From Cupriavidus sp. UYMMa02A (GTDB lineage: Bacteria > Pseudomonadota > Gammaproteobacteria > Burkholderiales > Burkholderiaceae), in assembly GCA_001725945.1 (NCBI GenBank), contig LRMT01000205.1, positions 61,808 to 125,807 of the forward strand: 64,000 nt of DNA, written 5' to 3'. The position numbers and the translations under genes were made by a program. The notes under the pieces were generated by a model. That model made no database searches. It had not been told where the DNA came from and saw only the letters and a program-made list of their open reading frames with translations. Position 1 is the first letter of the stretch; each line of letters begins with the position of its first letter. Positions 42,074 through 53,523 of the stretch are shown piece by piece.

Positions 42074-43026
42074 ATGCTGCAGTAATGTATGACAGCGTGC
42101 CCCTGCAGGCCGTCTGGCGTGGCCGCGCGGACCACGGCGAGGCTGGCGACACGCGGCGCGTGTTCAATGTGGTGCGTACGGACGCGCAGCGAGAACCCGG
42201 GGCGCCCGTGATGATCGGCTTCTGCTGCGACGCCGGTGTGTTGCGCAACCAGGGACGCCCCGGTGCGGCGCAGGGCCCGCACGAGATCCGGCGCGCGCTC
42301 GCGGGCGTGCCGGCCCACGACCTGCAGGTGCTTTGCGATGCCGGCGATATCCGCTGCGAAGGCGAGGAACTCGAAGCCGCGCAGCACGCGCTGGGGCAGG
42401 CGGTAGCCGCAGAATTGGCGGCAGGGGCCCGTCCGCTGGTGCTGGGCGGCGGCCACGAAGTCGCGTGGGGTACGTGGCAGGGACTGCGCGCGCATCTCGA
42501 TGCGCGTGACGACCGCGGCCGCGTGCTGGTGATCAACCTCGATGCGCATTTCGATCTTCGTACGAGCCGGCCCGCCAGTTCAGGCACGCCTTTCGACCAG
42601 ATCGCCGCCGACTGCCGCAAGCGGGGCCTGCGCTTCGACTACGCGTGCCTCGGTGTCAGTCGCCTCGGCAACACGGCGGCGCTTTTCGAGCGCGCGCGCG
42701 AGCTTGGCGTGCGCCATGTCGAGGATGTGCAGATGCAGGAGCGTCACCTCGATGCGCGCCTTGCCGAGCTGCAGGGCTGGATCGACGAAGCCGCGCATGT
42801 GTACCTGAGCATCGACCTTGATGTACTGCCTGCCGCGGTGATGCCCGCTGTCTCGGCACCCGCCGCCTATGGCGTGCCGTTGACGGTCGTCGAAGCCATC
42901 GTGGAACTGGTTCGCGTCAGCGGCAAGCTGCGCGTAGCCGACCTCGCCGAGTTCAATCCCGCCTATGACCGCGACGGCTGCGGTGCGCGCGTGGCGGCAC
43001 GGCTGGCCTACCGGCTGCTCGGTTGA
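42070..43026 (+). CDS. hutG: Formimidoylglutamase, ureohydrolase family
   Basis: A manganese ureohydrolase that splits N-formimidoyl-glutamate to glutamate and formamide, the last step of one histidine pathway. It is intact at 318 residues. Metal ligands are in LGGGHEVAWG, INLDAHFDLR and SIDLDVLPAAVMP, the three ureohydrolase signatures. RLGNTAALFERA between them is typical of HutG rather than agmatinase or arginase. The ATG overlaps the transporter stop. Assignment as HutG, not guanidino-acid hydrolase, rests partly on the hut context. Confidence 0.85.
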   Translation: MNAAVMYDSVPLQAVWRGRADHGEAGDTRRVFNVVRTDAQREPGAPVMIGFCCDAGVLRNQGRPGAAQGPHEIRRALAGVPAHDLQVLCDAGDIRCEGEELEAAQHALGQAVAAELAAGARPLVLGGGHEVAWGTWQGLRAHLDARDDRGRVLVINLDAHFDLRTSRPASSGTPFDQIAADCRKRGLRFDYACLGVSRLGNTAALFERARELGVRHVEDVQMQERHLDARLAELQGWIDEAAHVYLSIDLDVLPAAVMPAVSAPAAYGVPLTVVEAIVELVRVSGKLRVADLAEFNPAYDRDGCGARVAARLAYRLLG

Positions 43027-43137
43027 CCGGCTCCGTGCTGTAGCCTATGCGTCTTGCGCAAGCAAATGCGCAGGACGCCGGTCACGTCACGTCGCAAGAA
43101 CGCAGCCGGCGCTACAGACAAGGATCCGGAGACCAAG

Positions 43138-44763
43138 ATGAAGGTGATCACCGCGCAGCAGGCCGCCGCGCTCGTGCAGGATGGCTGGACTGTGGCCAGC
43201 GCAGGGTTTGTCGGCGCGGGCCACGCCGAGGCCGTGACCGAGGCGCTGGAGCAGCGCTTTCTGCAAAGCGGGTTGCCGCGCGATCTGACGCTGGTGTATT
43301 CGGCCGGGCAGGGCGATCTTGGCGCACGCGGTGTGAATCACTTCGGCAATGCGGGCATGACCGCCAGCATCGTGGGCGGGCACTGGCGCTCGGCTACGCG
43401 GCTGGCAAGGCTGGCCATGGCCGAGCAGTGCGAGGGCTACAACCTGCCGCAGGGCGTGCTCACGCATCTGTACCGCGCAATTGCCGGCGGCAAGCCTGGC
43501 GTGATGACGAAGATCGGCCTGCATACCTTCGTCGATCCGCGCACCGGGCAGGATGCGCGCTACCACGGCGGCGCCATCAACGAGCGCGCGCACCGGGCGC
43601 TGGCCGAAGGCAAGACCAGCTGGGTGGAAGCCGTCGACTTCCGTGGAGAGGAATACCTGTTCTACCCGAGCTTCCCGATCCACTGTGCGCTGCTGCGCTG
43701 CACGTCCGCCGACACGCGCGGCAACCTGAGCACGCATCGCGAAGCCTTCCATCACGAGCTGCTGGCGATGGCGCAGGCCGCGCACAATTGCGGCGGCATC
43801 GTGATCGCGCAGGTGGAAAGCCTGGTCGATCATCACGAGAACCTGCATGCCATTCGCGTGCCCGGCATCCTCGTGGATTACGTGGTCGTCTGCGAGAACC
43901 CTGCCAATCACCAGATGACGTTTGCCGAGGCCTTCAACCCGGCCTATGTGACGCCGTGGCAGGGCGAATCGGCCAGCCCGCCGCCCGCGGCGGTGACGCC
44001 CGCCGGCACCTTGCCCGACGCGCGGACCATCGTGCAGCGGCGTGCCGCGATGGAACTGGCCAGCCGCCGGCCGCGCGTGGTCAACCTCGGTGTCGGCATG
44101 CCGGCAGCGGTCGGCATGATGGCCGCCGAAGCAGGGCTCGATGGTTTCACGCTGACGGTGGAAGCGGGCCCGATCGGCGGCACGCCGGCCGACGGCCTGA
44201 GCTTCGGCGCATCGGCTATCCCGAGGCGGTGGTGGACCAACCCGCGCAGTTCGATTCTACGAAGGCGGCGGCATCGACCTGGCCATCCTCGGGCTGGCGG
44301 AGCTCGACGGCCGTGGCAATGTCAACGTCAGCAAGTTCGGTGAAGGAGAGGGTGCGCTGATTGCCGGTGTGGGCGGCTTCATCAACATCACGCAGAGCGC
44401 GCGCGCGTCGTGTTCATGGGCACGCTGACGGCCGGCGGGCTGGAAGTCAGCGCGGCTGACGGCAAGGTGCGGATCGTGCGCGAGGGACGCGTGAAGAAGA
44501 TCGTGCCAGAGGTCTCGCACCTGAGCTTTAACGGCCCCTATGTGGCTTCGCTAGGCATTTCCGTGTTGTACATCACCGAGCGTGCGGTGTTCGAGATGCG
44601 TGCCGGCGGCGGCGGCGAACCGCGCCTGACGCTGGTCGAGATCGCCCCCGGCATGGACTTGCAGCGCGACGTGCTCGACCAGTGCGCGACGCCGGTCGCT
44701 GTGGCGGACGACCTGCGCCAGATGGACGCGCGCCTGTTCCAGGCGGGGCCGATGCGCCTCTGA
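43138..44763 (+). CDS. Family I acyl-CoA:carboxylate CoA-transferase, fused alpha-beta (one or two frameshifts)
   Basis: A fused two-domain family I CoA-transferase (YdiF/propionate CoA-transferase-like). The start ATG 43138 (MKVITAQQAAALVQDGWTVA) follows CCGGAG. The alpha half has GGHWRSATRLARLA and KIGLHTFVDPRTGQ. In the beta half VNLGVGMPAAVG is followed by the catalytic Glu in TVEAGPIGGTP. Breaks lie near 44218 (FGAS to YPEAVVDQPAQFDFY) and near 44390-44405 before VVFMGTLTAGG. Reconstructed length about 541. Its place after hutG is unusual for a histidine cluster. Confidence 0.85.
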
Positions 44764-44795
44764 CTCGAATGTGAGCGGCTTCCTGGCCGCAAGTT

Positions 44796-44977
44796 TCAGG
44801 CGCCTGCCGGCAGGCTGTGCTGCGCAAACGGCCAGGCCGTCAGTTGCAGCGCCTCCTCGGCCTGGCGGCGGCGCTGCCGGACGGTACGGCCAGGCTCGGC
44901 ACGCCCGCCAGCCCCAGGAAGGCGGTGGAAGTCTGCAGGAAGCGGTCGCGCGCGAGGCGAAGGAAGTCCAGATCCAT
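44796..44977 (-). CDS. Possible small protein, unknown (frameshifted)
   Basis: In the 530-base gap between the CoA-transferase and helicase genes, the minus strand from ATG 44977 reads MDLDFLRLARDRFLQTSTAF, then LGLAGVPSLAVPSG. After one restored base near 44870 it continues as RQAEEALQLTAWPFAQHSLPAGA to a stop at 44796. The result is about 60 residues, helical with a hydrophobic centre. The 182-base span, one short of a multiple of three, fits the error pattern of the window. No family is recognised and no good ribosome-binding site is seen, so this is a weak call. Confidence 0.3.
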
Positions 44978-45120
44978 GGCGATGTATTTGTTGGGTGTTG
45001 CGGTGGGCCGGCGGCAATGCCGGCGGACTTGCGGGCATCATCGCCGCCTAATGTGACACGCTGTTGAAACCCGCCGCCCCTATGCTGACTTGCATGAATT
45101 CCAGTGCCGCCTTGCCGACC

Positions 45121-45149
45121 TGTCGGTGTGGCGGCAGAAATGCTAAAAT
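45121..45149 (+). promoter_or_regulatory. Predicted promoter and long leader of rhlE
   Basis: TGTCGG (45121-45126) and TAAAAT (45144-45149) with a 17-base spacer. The transcript would carry a leader of about 140 bases before the ATG, as is common for cold-responsive helicase genes. The rest of 44978-45292 shows no gene. Confidence 0.45.
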
Positions 45150-45292
45150 GTAAGTCTTTGATTCGCTTGGGCAAATGCCTTTGACGGCATGCCGCGCCAG
45201 GATCCGCCCCGGATCCGGCCTGTAGCAAGGCGAGATGAGTTCCAGACGCGTATCCGTTTGTGCCGGGTTCGCTCCCGCCACACCCCGATACC

Positions 45293-46782
<1,490 letters not shown>

Positions 46783-46820
46783 TCTGACTGGCCGCCAGGG
46801 CCGCAGGCCGACGCTGGCAA

Positions 46821-47726
46821 TCAGCGCCCGGCCACGGCCGGCAGTGCCGCCAGGCGCTGCAGCCAGTCTGTCGTGGCTCGTTCGAGCCACGCCTTCACAT
46901 CTTTCCCTTCGTTGCGCAGCCCGAGATGCTCTCCGGCCGCGCGCAATGCCGCGAGCGGGGCACTGGTGTCGATGGCCTGTGCGCCGCTCTGCTTGCTCAG
47001 TTTTTCCCCCGCGGCATTGACCACGACTGGCACGTGCAAGTAGGCCGGCGTCGGCAGCCCAAGCAGGTGCTGCAGATGGATCTGGCGCGGCGTGGAGTCG
47101 AGCAGATCATCCCCGCGCACGATGTGCGTAATGCCCTGAAGGCCGTCGTCGACCACCACCGCAAGCTGGTACGCCCATAGCCCGTCGGCACGGCGCAGCA
47201 CGAAGTCGCCCACCTCGGTTTCCAGGTCCTGGCATTGCCGGCCCTGCCAGCGGTCGTCGAAGCAGATCGTGGCGTTCGGGCCGTCCGGCACGCGCACACG
47301 CCACGCGCGCGGCAGCTTGCCGTTGAGGCCGTGGCGGCATGTGCCCGGATAGCCAAGTGTCTGGTGCCGTTCGCGCACGTGCAGCAGCGAATCGGCGATC
47401 TCCTTGCGCGAGCAGCCGCACGGGTAGAGTTGGCCGGCCGCGTCCAGGCGATGGAGCGCGTCGGCGTACAGCGCCTCGCGCCGGCTTTGCCAGACCGGCG
47501 GTTCGTCCGGCGCCAGGCCCAGTCGTTCCAGCGTTTGCAGGATGTCCGTATCGGCCCCCCGCACGCAGCGCGGATAGTCGATGTCCTCGATCCTTACCAG
47601 CCACTGGCCGCCGTGCGCGCGCGCGTCCAGCCACGTGGCCAGCGCGGTCACCAGCGAACCCATGTGCAGCGGGCCGGTGGGCGAGGGAGCAAAGCGGCCG
47701 CGGTAGCCGCCGGCTGATACTGCCAT
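46821..47726 (-). CDS. gluQ: Glutamyl-Q tRNA(Asp) synthetase
   Basis: A truncated glutamyl-tRNA synthetase paralogue that attaches glutamate to queuosine in tRNA-Asp. It is intact at 301 residues, without an anticodon-binding domain as expected. The HIGH-like motif is APSPTGPLHMGSL (about 13-25) and the KMSKS-like motif is KLSKQ. A zinc site is formed by CGCSRKE and YPGTCRHGL. The start ATG 47726 is used, although an open frame continues upstream into the LysR gene in the same phase. The two genes are separate, 16 bases apart. Confidence 0.93.
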   Translation of the reverse strand: MAVSAGGYRGRFAPSPTGPLHMGSLVTALATWLDARAHGGQWLVRIEDIDYPRCVRGADTDILQTLERLGLAPDEPPVWQSRREALYADALHRLDAAGQLYPCGCSRKEIADSLLHVRERHQTLGYPGTCRHGLNGKLPRAWRVRVPDGPNATICFDDRWQGRQCQDLETEVGDFVLRRADGLWAYQLAVVVDDGLQGITHIVRGDDLLDSTPRQIHLQHLLGLPTPAYLHVPVVVNAAGEKLSKQSGAQAIDTSAPLAALRAAGEHLGLRNEGKDVKAWLERATTDWLQRLAALPAVAGR

Positions 47727-47742
47727 GCGCGTATCTCCCGCC

Positions 47743-48665
47743 TCAGCCACCCAGGTCGGGTTGCTGCAGCAGCAGTGCCTGCGCGAGCCGCGGGTCTTCG
47801 AGCTTGTCGGCCCACCATTGCAGCGCCTTGCCGCGATTGCTCGTGCGCCAGGCCACCTTGAAGTTGCCCGGAGCGCGCACCTCGACGGTCTCGCGCGCCT
47901 GCAGCACGCCGCTCTCGATATGCGGCTGCGCCATCGCGCCGGCAGCCAGCCGCAGCCGAGGCCGCGGATCTGCGCTTCGAGCTTGTCGCGCATGGTCGGC
48001 ACGACCAGCACGTCCTGCCCGGCCAGCACGCCATGGGTGCGTGCCGGCAGATTGCGCGAGGTATCGCCCACGGCCACGATCCGGTGCCGGGCGATCTGGA
48101 TGGTGGTCAGCGGCCCGTCCTCGGTCGCCAGCGGATGATGCGCGGCCACCGCGAACACGAACGGCATGCTGCCGAGTGACCGGATCTGGAAGCCCTGCGT
48201 GCTCGGGGCGTCATAGGCGCCGCCGATCACCAGGTCGGCACGGTTGCTGACCAGCGCATCCCACGCGCCGCCGAGGACTTCCTTGGCGAAACGCAGCCGC
48301 GTGGCCGTGTTCTCGGCGTAGAAGTCCTGGACCACGGGCAGCAGCGCGCGGAAATTGATCAGGTCGTCGACCACGATGGTCAGGGTGGCTTCCCACCCCG
48401 TCGCCAGGCGCTTGACGCGGCGCGCCAGGTCATCCGCCGCGTGCAGCAGGTGGCGGCCTTCGTCGAGCAGCGCGCGTCCGGCCGGCGTGAGTTCGGCGCG
48501 GTGCCGGCGGCGGTCGAACAGCAGGACGTCCAGGTCTTCTTCGAGCTTGCGCACGACGTAGGTCAGTGCCGAGGGCACTTTACCCATCTCGTGGGCGGCT
48601 GCGGCAAAGCTGCCTTTGCGCTCGATGGCGTCCAGGACTTCAAGGGATTCGAGGGAGAGTGGCAT
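47743..48665 (-). CDS. LysR-type regulator (one frameshift)
   Basis: A LysR regulator starting MPLSLESLEVLDAIERKGSF at ATG 48665. The helix-turn-helix is AIERKGSFAAAAHEMGKVPSALTYVVRKLEE-like (about residues 13-43, Ala-rich). The substrate domain has VDDLINFRALLPVV and DLVIGGAYDAP. One break near 47940 (GCGWLPA to MAQPHIESGVLQARETVEV) leads to the true end LLLQQPDLGG at 47743. Reconstructed length about 307. It is divergent from the pirin gene, as is typical for LysR regulators of pirin-like genes. Confidence 0.88.
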
Positions 48666-48817
48666 ATTCAGAAATTCTGAATGAGTGCTTCTAAGACGAT
48701 GCCGTTCAATATACGCCACTGCGCCTAAACTTCCTAGCATCGTAAGCAAACGCCCAAGTCCCACGGCACTATGCCGCTCGGTACGGGCAAGCCAGGGCCA
48801 CAAGGAGGGCCATCAAA

Positions 48818-49515
48818 ATGATTGAAATCAGAAAGGCTGAAGAGCGCGGCTACGCGGATCACGGCTGGCTGAAGTCGTATCACTCGTTCTCCTTTGCCGA
48901 CTACTACGATCCGCAGCATGTCCAGTTTGGCCCGCTGCGTGTGATCAATGAAGACCGCGTCGCGCCGGGCATGGGTTTCGGTACCCATGGCCACCGCGAC
49001 ATGGAAATCATCAGCTATGTGCTGGAAGGCGAGCTGGCGCACAAGGACAGCATGGGCAACGGCAGCGTAATCCGCCCGGGCGACGTGCAGCGCATGAGCG
49101 CCGGCACGGGCGTGCGGCATTCGGAGTACAACCACGCCGCGAACGAGACCACGCACTTCCTGCAGATCTGGATCGTGCCGGACCGCACCGGCATCGAACC
49201 CGGCTACGAGGAAAAGCGCTTCGAGGCGGCCGACAAGCGCGGCCGGCTGCGCCTGGTGGCCAGCCCCGACGGTGCCGAAGGCTCGGTGGTAGTGCATCAG
49301 GACGTGCGCCTGTACGCTGGCCTGTTCGACGGTGACGAGTCCGCCACGCTGGCGCTGCAGCCCGCACGCCGTGCCTACGTGCATGTGGCGCGCGGCCGGA
49401 TCGTCGTCAACGGCCAGGCGCTCGAAGCCGGCGACGCCGCCAAGCTGGAAGCCGCCGACGCCTGGCGCTGACCCAGGGCGAAGACGCTGAAGTGCTGGTC
49501 TTCGACCTGCCCTGA
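48818..49515 (+). CDS. Pirin family protein (frameshift near the end)
   Basis: A cupin-fold pirin protein, with metal site and possible quercetinase-like or redox-sensing role. It begins MIEIRKAEERGYADHGWLKS, and FGTHGHRDMEIISYVLEGEL carries the metal-binding HxHxxxE pattern. Length is about 232. A lost base near 49466 makes the visible frame stop at 49471; the natural continuation is LTQGEDAEVLVFDLP to 49515. CAAGGAGGG precedes the ATG. It is divergent from a LysR gene that probably regulates it. Confidence 0.9.
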
Positions 49516-49563
49516 TCCCACGGGCAATCCGGCGCGGCAGGGCTTGCCGCGCCGCCTTCTCAT

Positions 49564-49594
49564 GAAAGCCCGCCGGCATGCGCCGGCGGGCTTT
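49564..49594 (+). terminator. Terminator after the pirin gene
   Basis: A 14-bp stem GAAAGCCCGCCGGC / GCCGGCGGGCTTTC with an ATGC loop and T-rich flank. Confidence 0.8.
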
Positions 49595-49746
49595 CTGCTT
49601 TCTGTCTGTTGCCACGGGTCGTCTGGCATGTACCGCTGTGCTATCTTCTCGCTATGTATTTGCGACCGGCCCGGCACATCGCCGGCGGGTTGCCGCCCTT
49701 GTTACCAGGCCCGTCTGTGACCGGCCTTTCGTCACCCAGAATCGAG

Positions 49747-50742
49747 ATGACCTTCGTATCCGTTCTCCTGGCGCTGATCGCAGAGCAGTTCCGCGCCCTG
49801 GGTCGCAACAATCCGATCCACGAGATCGTGCGCGCGCTGGGCGACCGCGCGGAGCACGCGTTCGACACCGGCCGTCCGCGCGACGCGGCGCTCGCCTGGC
49901 TTACCGTGGTGCTGCCGCTCACGCTCGCCGTGATGGTGGTGCACTACCTGCTGGCGTCGATCAGCATCGCGCTGACGCTTGCGTGGAACGTGCTGGTGCT
50001 CTACATGACGCTGGGCTTTCGCCAGTTCAGCCACTATTTCACCGATATCCACGAGGCCCTGAACCGCGACGACCTGCTTGCCGCGCGTGCGCTGCTGCAC
50101 GAATGGACTGGCCTCGACACCATCGAGATGCCGGTGACCGAGATCGTGCGCCACACGCTCGAAGCCGCGATCGTGGCCGTGCATCGGCATGTGTTCGGCG
50201 TGTTTTTCTGGTTCCTGGTGCCGATCGGACCGGGCGGGGTGGTGCTGTACCGCACTGCTGAATTCCTGAGCCGCCAGTGGAACCTGCCGTCGGCGGAGCG
50301 CAGCCCCGCGCTGGGCCGCTTTGCCGCGCGCGCGTTCTACGTGCTTGACTGGGTGCCTTCGCGGCTGACGGCGATCGGGTTTGCCATCGTCGGCAACTTC
50401 GAGGACGCGGTGTATGCGTGGCGCAACCATGCGCGCAAGTGGAACGATGCCGTCAACGGCATCCTGCTCGCCAGCGGCGGCGGGGCGCTGGGCGTGCGGC
50501 TCGGCACGCCGCTGCCGGAAGACGATTCCAGCGTCGTGCTGCGCACCAGCATGGCAGCGGGCCCGGCCATCGACTACGCGCCCGGCATGGAGGACGACAC
50601 CGGTCCCGAACCGTCGGCGCCTGAATTCGGCACCGACCCGAACATTCGCACGCTGCAGTCGGCGGTGGGGCTGGTGTGGCGCGCTGTCGTGCTGTGGATG
50701 CTGTTGCTGGCGATGCTTTCGCTGGCGCTGTGGGTGGGTTGA
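49747..50742 (+). CDS. CobD/CbiB family membrane protein
   Basis: An inner-membrane protein of the CobD/CbiB family (331 residues from ATG 49747, MTFVSVLLALIAEQFRALG). It has transmembrane segments near 50-85, 145-165 and at the C-terminus, plus the family stretch GFAIVGNFEDAVYAWRNHA. The longer frame from 49609 adds residues without homology. True CobD makes adenosylcobinamide, but no other cobalamin gene is nearby. Many Burkholderiales carry this stand-alone version, so a cobalamin role is not assured. It is intact. Confidence 0.8.
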   Translation: MTFVSVLLALIAEQFRALGRNNPIHEIVRALGDRAEHAFDTGRPRDAALAWLTVVLPLTLAVMVVHYLLASISIALTLAWNVLVLYMTLGFRQFSHYFTDIHEALNRDDLLAARALLHEWTGLDTIEMPVTEIVRHTLEAAIVAVHRHVFGVFFWFLVPIGPGGVVLYRTAEFLSRQWNLPSAERSPALGRFAARAFYVLDWVPSRLTAIGFAIVGNFEDAVYAWRNHARKWNDAVNGILLASGGGALGVRLGTPLPEDDSSVVLRTSMAAGPAIDYAPGMEDDTGPEPSAPEFGTDPNIRTLQSAVGLVWRAVVLWMLLLAMLSLALWVG

Positions 50743-50763
50743 GCAGAGCCAGGCGACCGTTTT

Positions 50764-51075
50764 CTAGCCCTGATCCCTGGCCGTGCCGCAACGCCAGCAG
50801 GCGCCGAATTGCGGCTCGTGCCATTCCTGGCAGTGGCGACACTGCCAGTATGGCCCCGGCGGCGGTTCCGCTGCCGCCTTCAGCGCGGCCCAGGCCTGCG
50901 CCTCCATGTGGTCATCGAGAATCCAGACTTGCGGCGCGCTTTCGCGGAACGGGATTTCGCCGATCGCGCCCGCGAGCCACGTATTGCGCAGTTCCGCGCG
51001 AATGCCGGCGGCCCGCAGCACGTTGCGGCAATGCGCCGCGTGGACGAGCGAGGTGGCGGACAGCAGCAGTTTCAT
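50764..51075 (-). CDS. DUF2007 domain protein with zinc-ribbon tail
   Basis: A 103-residue cytoplasmic protein. The N-terminal DUF2007 (putative signal-transducing, ACT-like fold) has HAAHCRNVLRAAGIRAELRN and VWILDDHMEAQAWAAL. The C-terminal 25 residues hold two Cys pairs (CRHCQEW and CWRCGT) that look like a zinc ribbon. Function is unknown. It is intact and lies 51 bases downstream of rsgA on the same strand. Confidence 0.82.
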   Translation of the reverse strand: MKLLLSATSLVHAAHCRNVLRAAGIRAELRNTWLAGAIGEIPFRESAPQVWILDDHMEAQAWAALKAAAEPPPGPYWQCRHCQEWHEPQFGACWRCGTARDQG

Positions 51076-51126
51076 AGGCGGCGCACAGGCAATGCACTTG
51101 CGGCCACCTTACCACGGCTGCCAGGG

Positions 51127-52097
51127 CTACCAGGGCTTTTGCTGGCTGGATTCGTGCAGGAGCTGCGCGTAGAGCTCGTGGCGTCTCTCCGAGATGCCGC
51201 CGGCCTCCACCGCCGCCAGCACGCCGCAGCCGGGCTCGTTGATGTGGTGGCAGTTGTAGAAGCGGCATTCGGTCAGGCGCGGCCGGAACTCCGGGAACGC
51301 GCGCTCCAGCATGCCTTCGCTCAGGTGGTGCAGGCCGAACTCCTGGAAGCCCGGCGAATCGATCAGGTAGCCTTCACGGCCGTCGACGTTGCCCCACTCC
51401 GGCGGCAAGTGGTACAGCCGCGTGAAGGTTGTGGTGTGCTTGCCGGAATCGAGCTTGGCCGAGATCTCGCGCGTCTGTGCCTCCACACCCGGAATCAGCA
51501 GATTGAGCAGCGACGACTTGCCCATGCCGGACTGGCCGATCAGGATGCTCGCCAGGCCCGCGAGGCGCGGTTGCAGCGCGGCCAGGGCATGGGCCGGGTC
51601 GCCATGCACCGACAGCTCGACCGTGTCGTAGCCTAGGGCCCGGTACAGCGCCAGCCGCCGCCGCGCTTCGTCCAGGCGGTCGGGCAGGTCGGTCTTGTTG
51701 AGCAGGATCAGCGGGCGGATTTCCATGGCTTCGGCCGATACCAGTGCGCGTCCTAGCAGGTCCTCCGAAAACCCCGGCTCGGTGGCCAGCACGATTACCA
51801 CCTGGTCGATATTGGCCGCGAGCAGCTTGGACTTGAACTGGTCCGAGCGATACAGCAGGTTCTTGCGCGCGTTGGCGGCAGTGATCACGCACTGGTCGAC
51901 TGCGGCGCGTTCGACGCTGACATGGTCGCCCACCGCCGTTTCGCTCTTCTTGCCGCGCGGGAACGCATGCATGTGCGTGCCGTCGGCCAGTTCCACCACG
52001 TAGTGGCGGCCATGCGCGGCGATGACCAGGGCGCTTCGGCGGCTTTGCCGGTGCCGGAATTGCCGCCGGCGGTACGGTGTCGGGACGTGCGGCTCAT
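51127..52097 (-). CDS. rsgA: Ribosome small-subunit GTPase RsgA (one frameshift)
   Basis: A circularly permuted GTPase that checks 30S subunit maturation. An OB domain (HGRHYVVELADGTHMHAFPRG) is followed by G4 (LLNKTDLPDR), then G1 (LIGQSGMGKSSLLN) and G3 (IDSPGFQEF), the permuted order. The zinc knuckle is CRFYNCHHINEPGC. The start ATG 52097 overlaps the M48 protease stop (ATGA). One base is lost near 52033, between TGKAAEA and LVIAAHG. Reconstructed length about 324. Confidence 0.93.
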
Positions 52098-53339
52098 GCG
52101 TGCGCCAGCAGCCGGTCGATCCGCTGCGCGGCGGGCGGGTGCGAGTAGTAGAAGGCGCTGTAGAGCGGGTCGGGGGTCAGCGTGGAGGCATTGTCCTTGT
52201 ACAGCTTGACCAGTGCCGAGACCAGGTGGCCGGCGTTGGTCTGGTCCGCGGCGAAGGCATCGGCCTCGAACTCATGCCGGCGCGACGACTGGCTGGACAG
52301 CGGCCCGAGCAGGAATGTGAATACCGGCAGCGTCAGGAAGAACAGCACCAGTGCCAGCGCGCTGTTGGAAACGCCCAGGTTGGGCGCACGCCTAGCCCGG
52401 TGTAGAACACGTGCGCGTGGACAGCCAGCCGAGCAGGGCCAGGAAGACCAGGCTCAGCGCGAAGGTTACGGCGATGCGCTTGGCCACGTGGCGGCGCTTG
52501 AAGTGGCCGAGTTCGTGGGCCAGCACGGCTTCGATCTCGTCGCCCGACAGGCGCGCGAGCAGCGTGTCGAAGAACACGATGCGCTTGGCCGCGCCAAAGC
52601 CGGTGAAATAGGCATTGCCGTGCGCGCTGCGCTTGCTGCCATCCATCACGAACAGTCCCTTGCTGGCAAAGCCGCATTTCTGCATGAGCGCCTCGATGCG
52701 CTGGCGCAGCGACTCGTCGTCAAGCGGCTCGAACTTGTTGAACAGCGGCGCGATGAAGGTCGGGAACACCACGAGCAGCAACAGGTTGAAGGCCATCCAT
52801 ACCAGCCACGTCCATACCCACCACAGGCTGCCGGCGCGGTCCATCAGCCACAGCACCGCCAGCAGCAGCGGCAGGCCCAGCGCGCAGGCCACCAGCAGCA
52901 TCTTGGCCATGTCGGCCAGCCACAGGCGCAGCGTCATCTTGTTGAAGCCGAAGCGCTCCTCGATGCCGAACTGGCCGTACAGCGAGAAGGGCAGGTCCAC
53001 CAGCCCGCCGATCAGCGCCACGCTTGCGATCAGCGCCACGCCATAGGCGTAGCCGGGGCCGAACAGGCCGAGCCAGAACTGGTTCAGCCACTGCAGGCCG
53101 CCGAGCATGGTGAAGCCGATCAGCACTGCGGCGCCGGCCAGGACCTCGAGCATCGACAGGCGCGTGCGGGCGATGGTGTAGTCGGCCGCCTTCTGGTGCG
53201 CCGACAGCGCGATGGTGTCGGCAAAGCGGGACGGCACGGCGTTGCGGTGCAGGCCTACATAGCGTACCTGGCGGGCCGCCAGCCACAGCTTGGTCAGCAC
53301 CATGACGACCAGCGCAGCGAGGAAAATGAGCGTGAACAT
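52094..53339 (-). CDS. M48 family (Ste24-like) membrane metalloprotease (two frameshifts)
   Basis: An integral-membrane zinc protease. The start ATG 53339 (MFTLIFLAALVVMVLTKLWL) opens a chain of about seven transmembrane segments. The N-terminal Peptidase_M48_N region has FGIEERFGFNKMTLRLW. The zinc site is HELGHFKRRH (HExxH) with the third ligand in EFEADAFA. Breaks lie near 52418 and 52385, around HVFYTGLGV and PNLGVSNSALALVLFF. Reconstructed length about 415. Its stop overlaps the rsgA ATG. It is divergent from orn. Confidence 0.9.
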
Positions 53340-53523
53340 CGGCAAAAGCCTTGTCGGGGAGGCAGCGTCGGCCACATGTGGCTGACGCTGCGCAGGTTAT
53401 CCGCGTTTGCGGCGCAGGTGTGCTGCGCGCTGCCACGGCGGACGGATATGCGAGAATTATAAGTTGTTCGCGCGCGCGGGCTTTCCGCGGCGCTTTTCCT
53501 TCCAGTTATACAGCGCAGTCCAG

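Noticed and set aside
46821..48803. A single 660-residue LysR-GluQ fusion protein
   Set aside because: The frame is continuous only because a lost base near 47940 moves the LysR frame into phase with gluQ. The natural LysR ending (LLLQQPDLGG) is present in another frame and gluQ has its own ATG.
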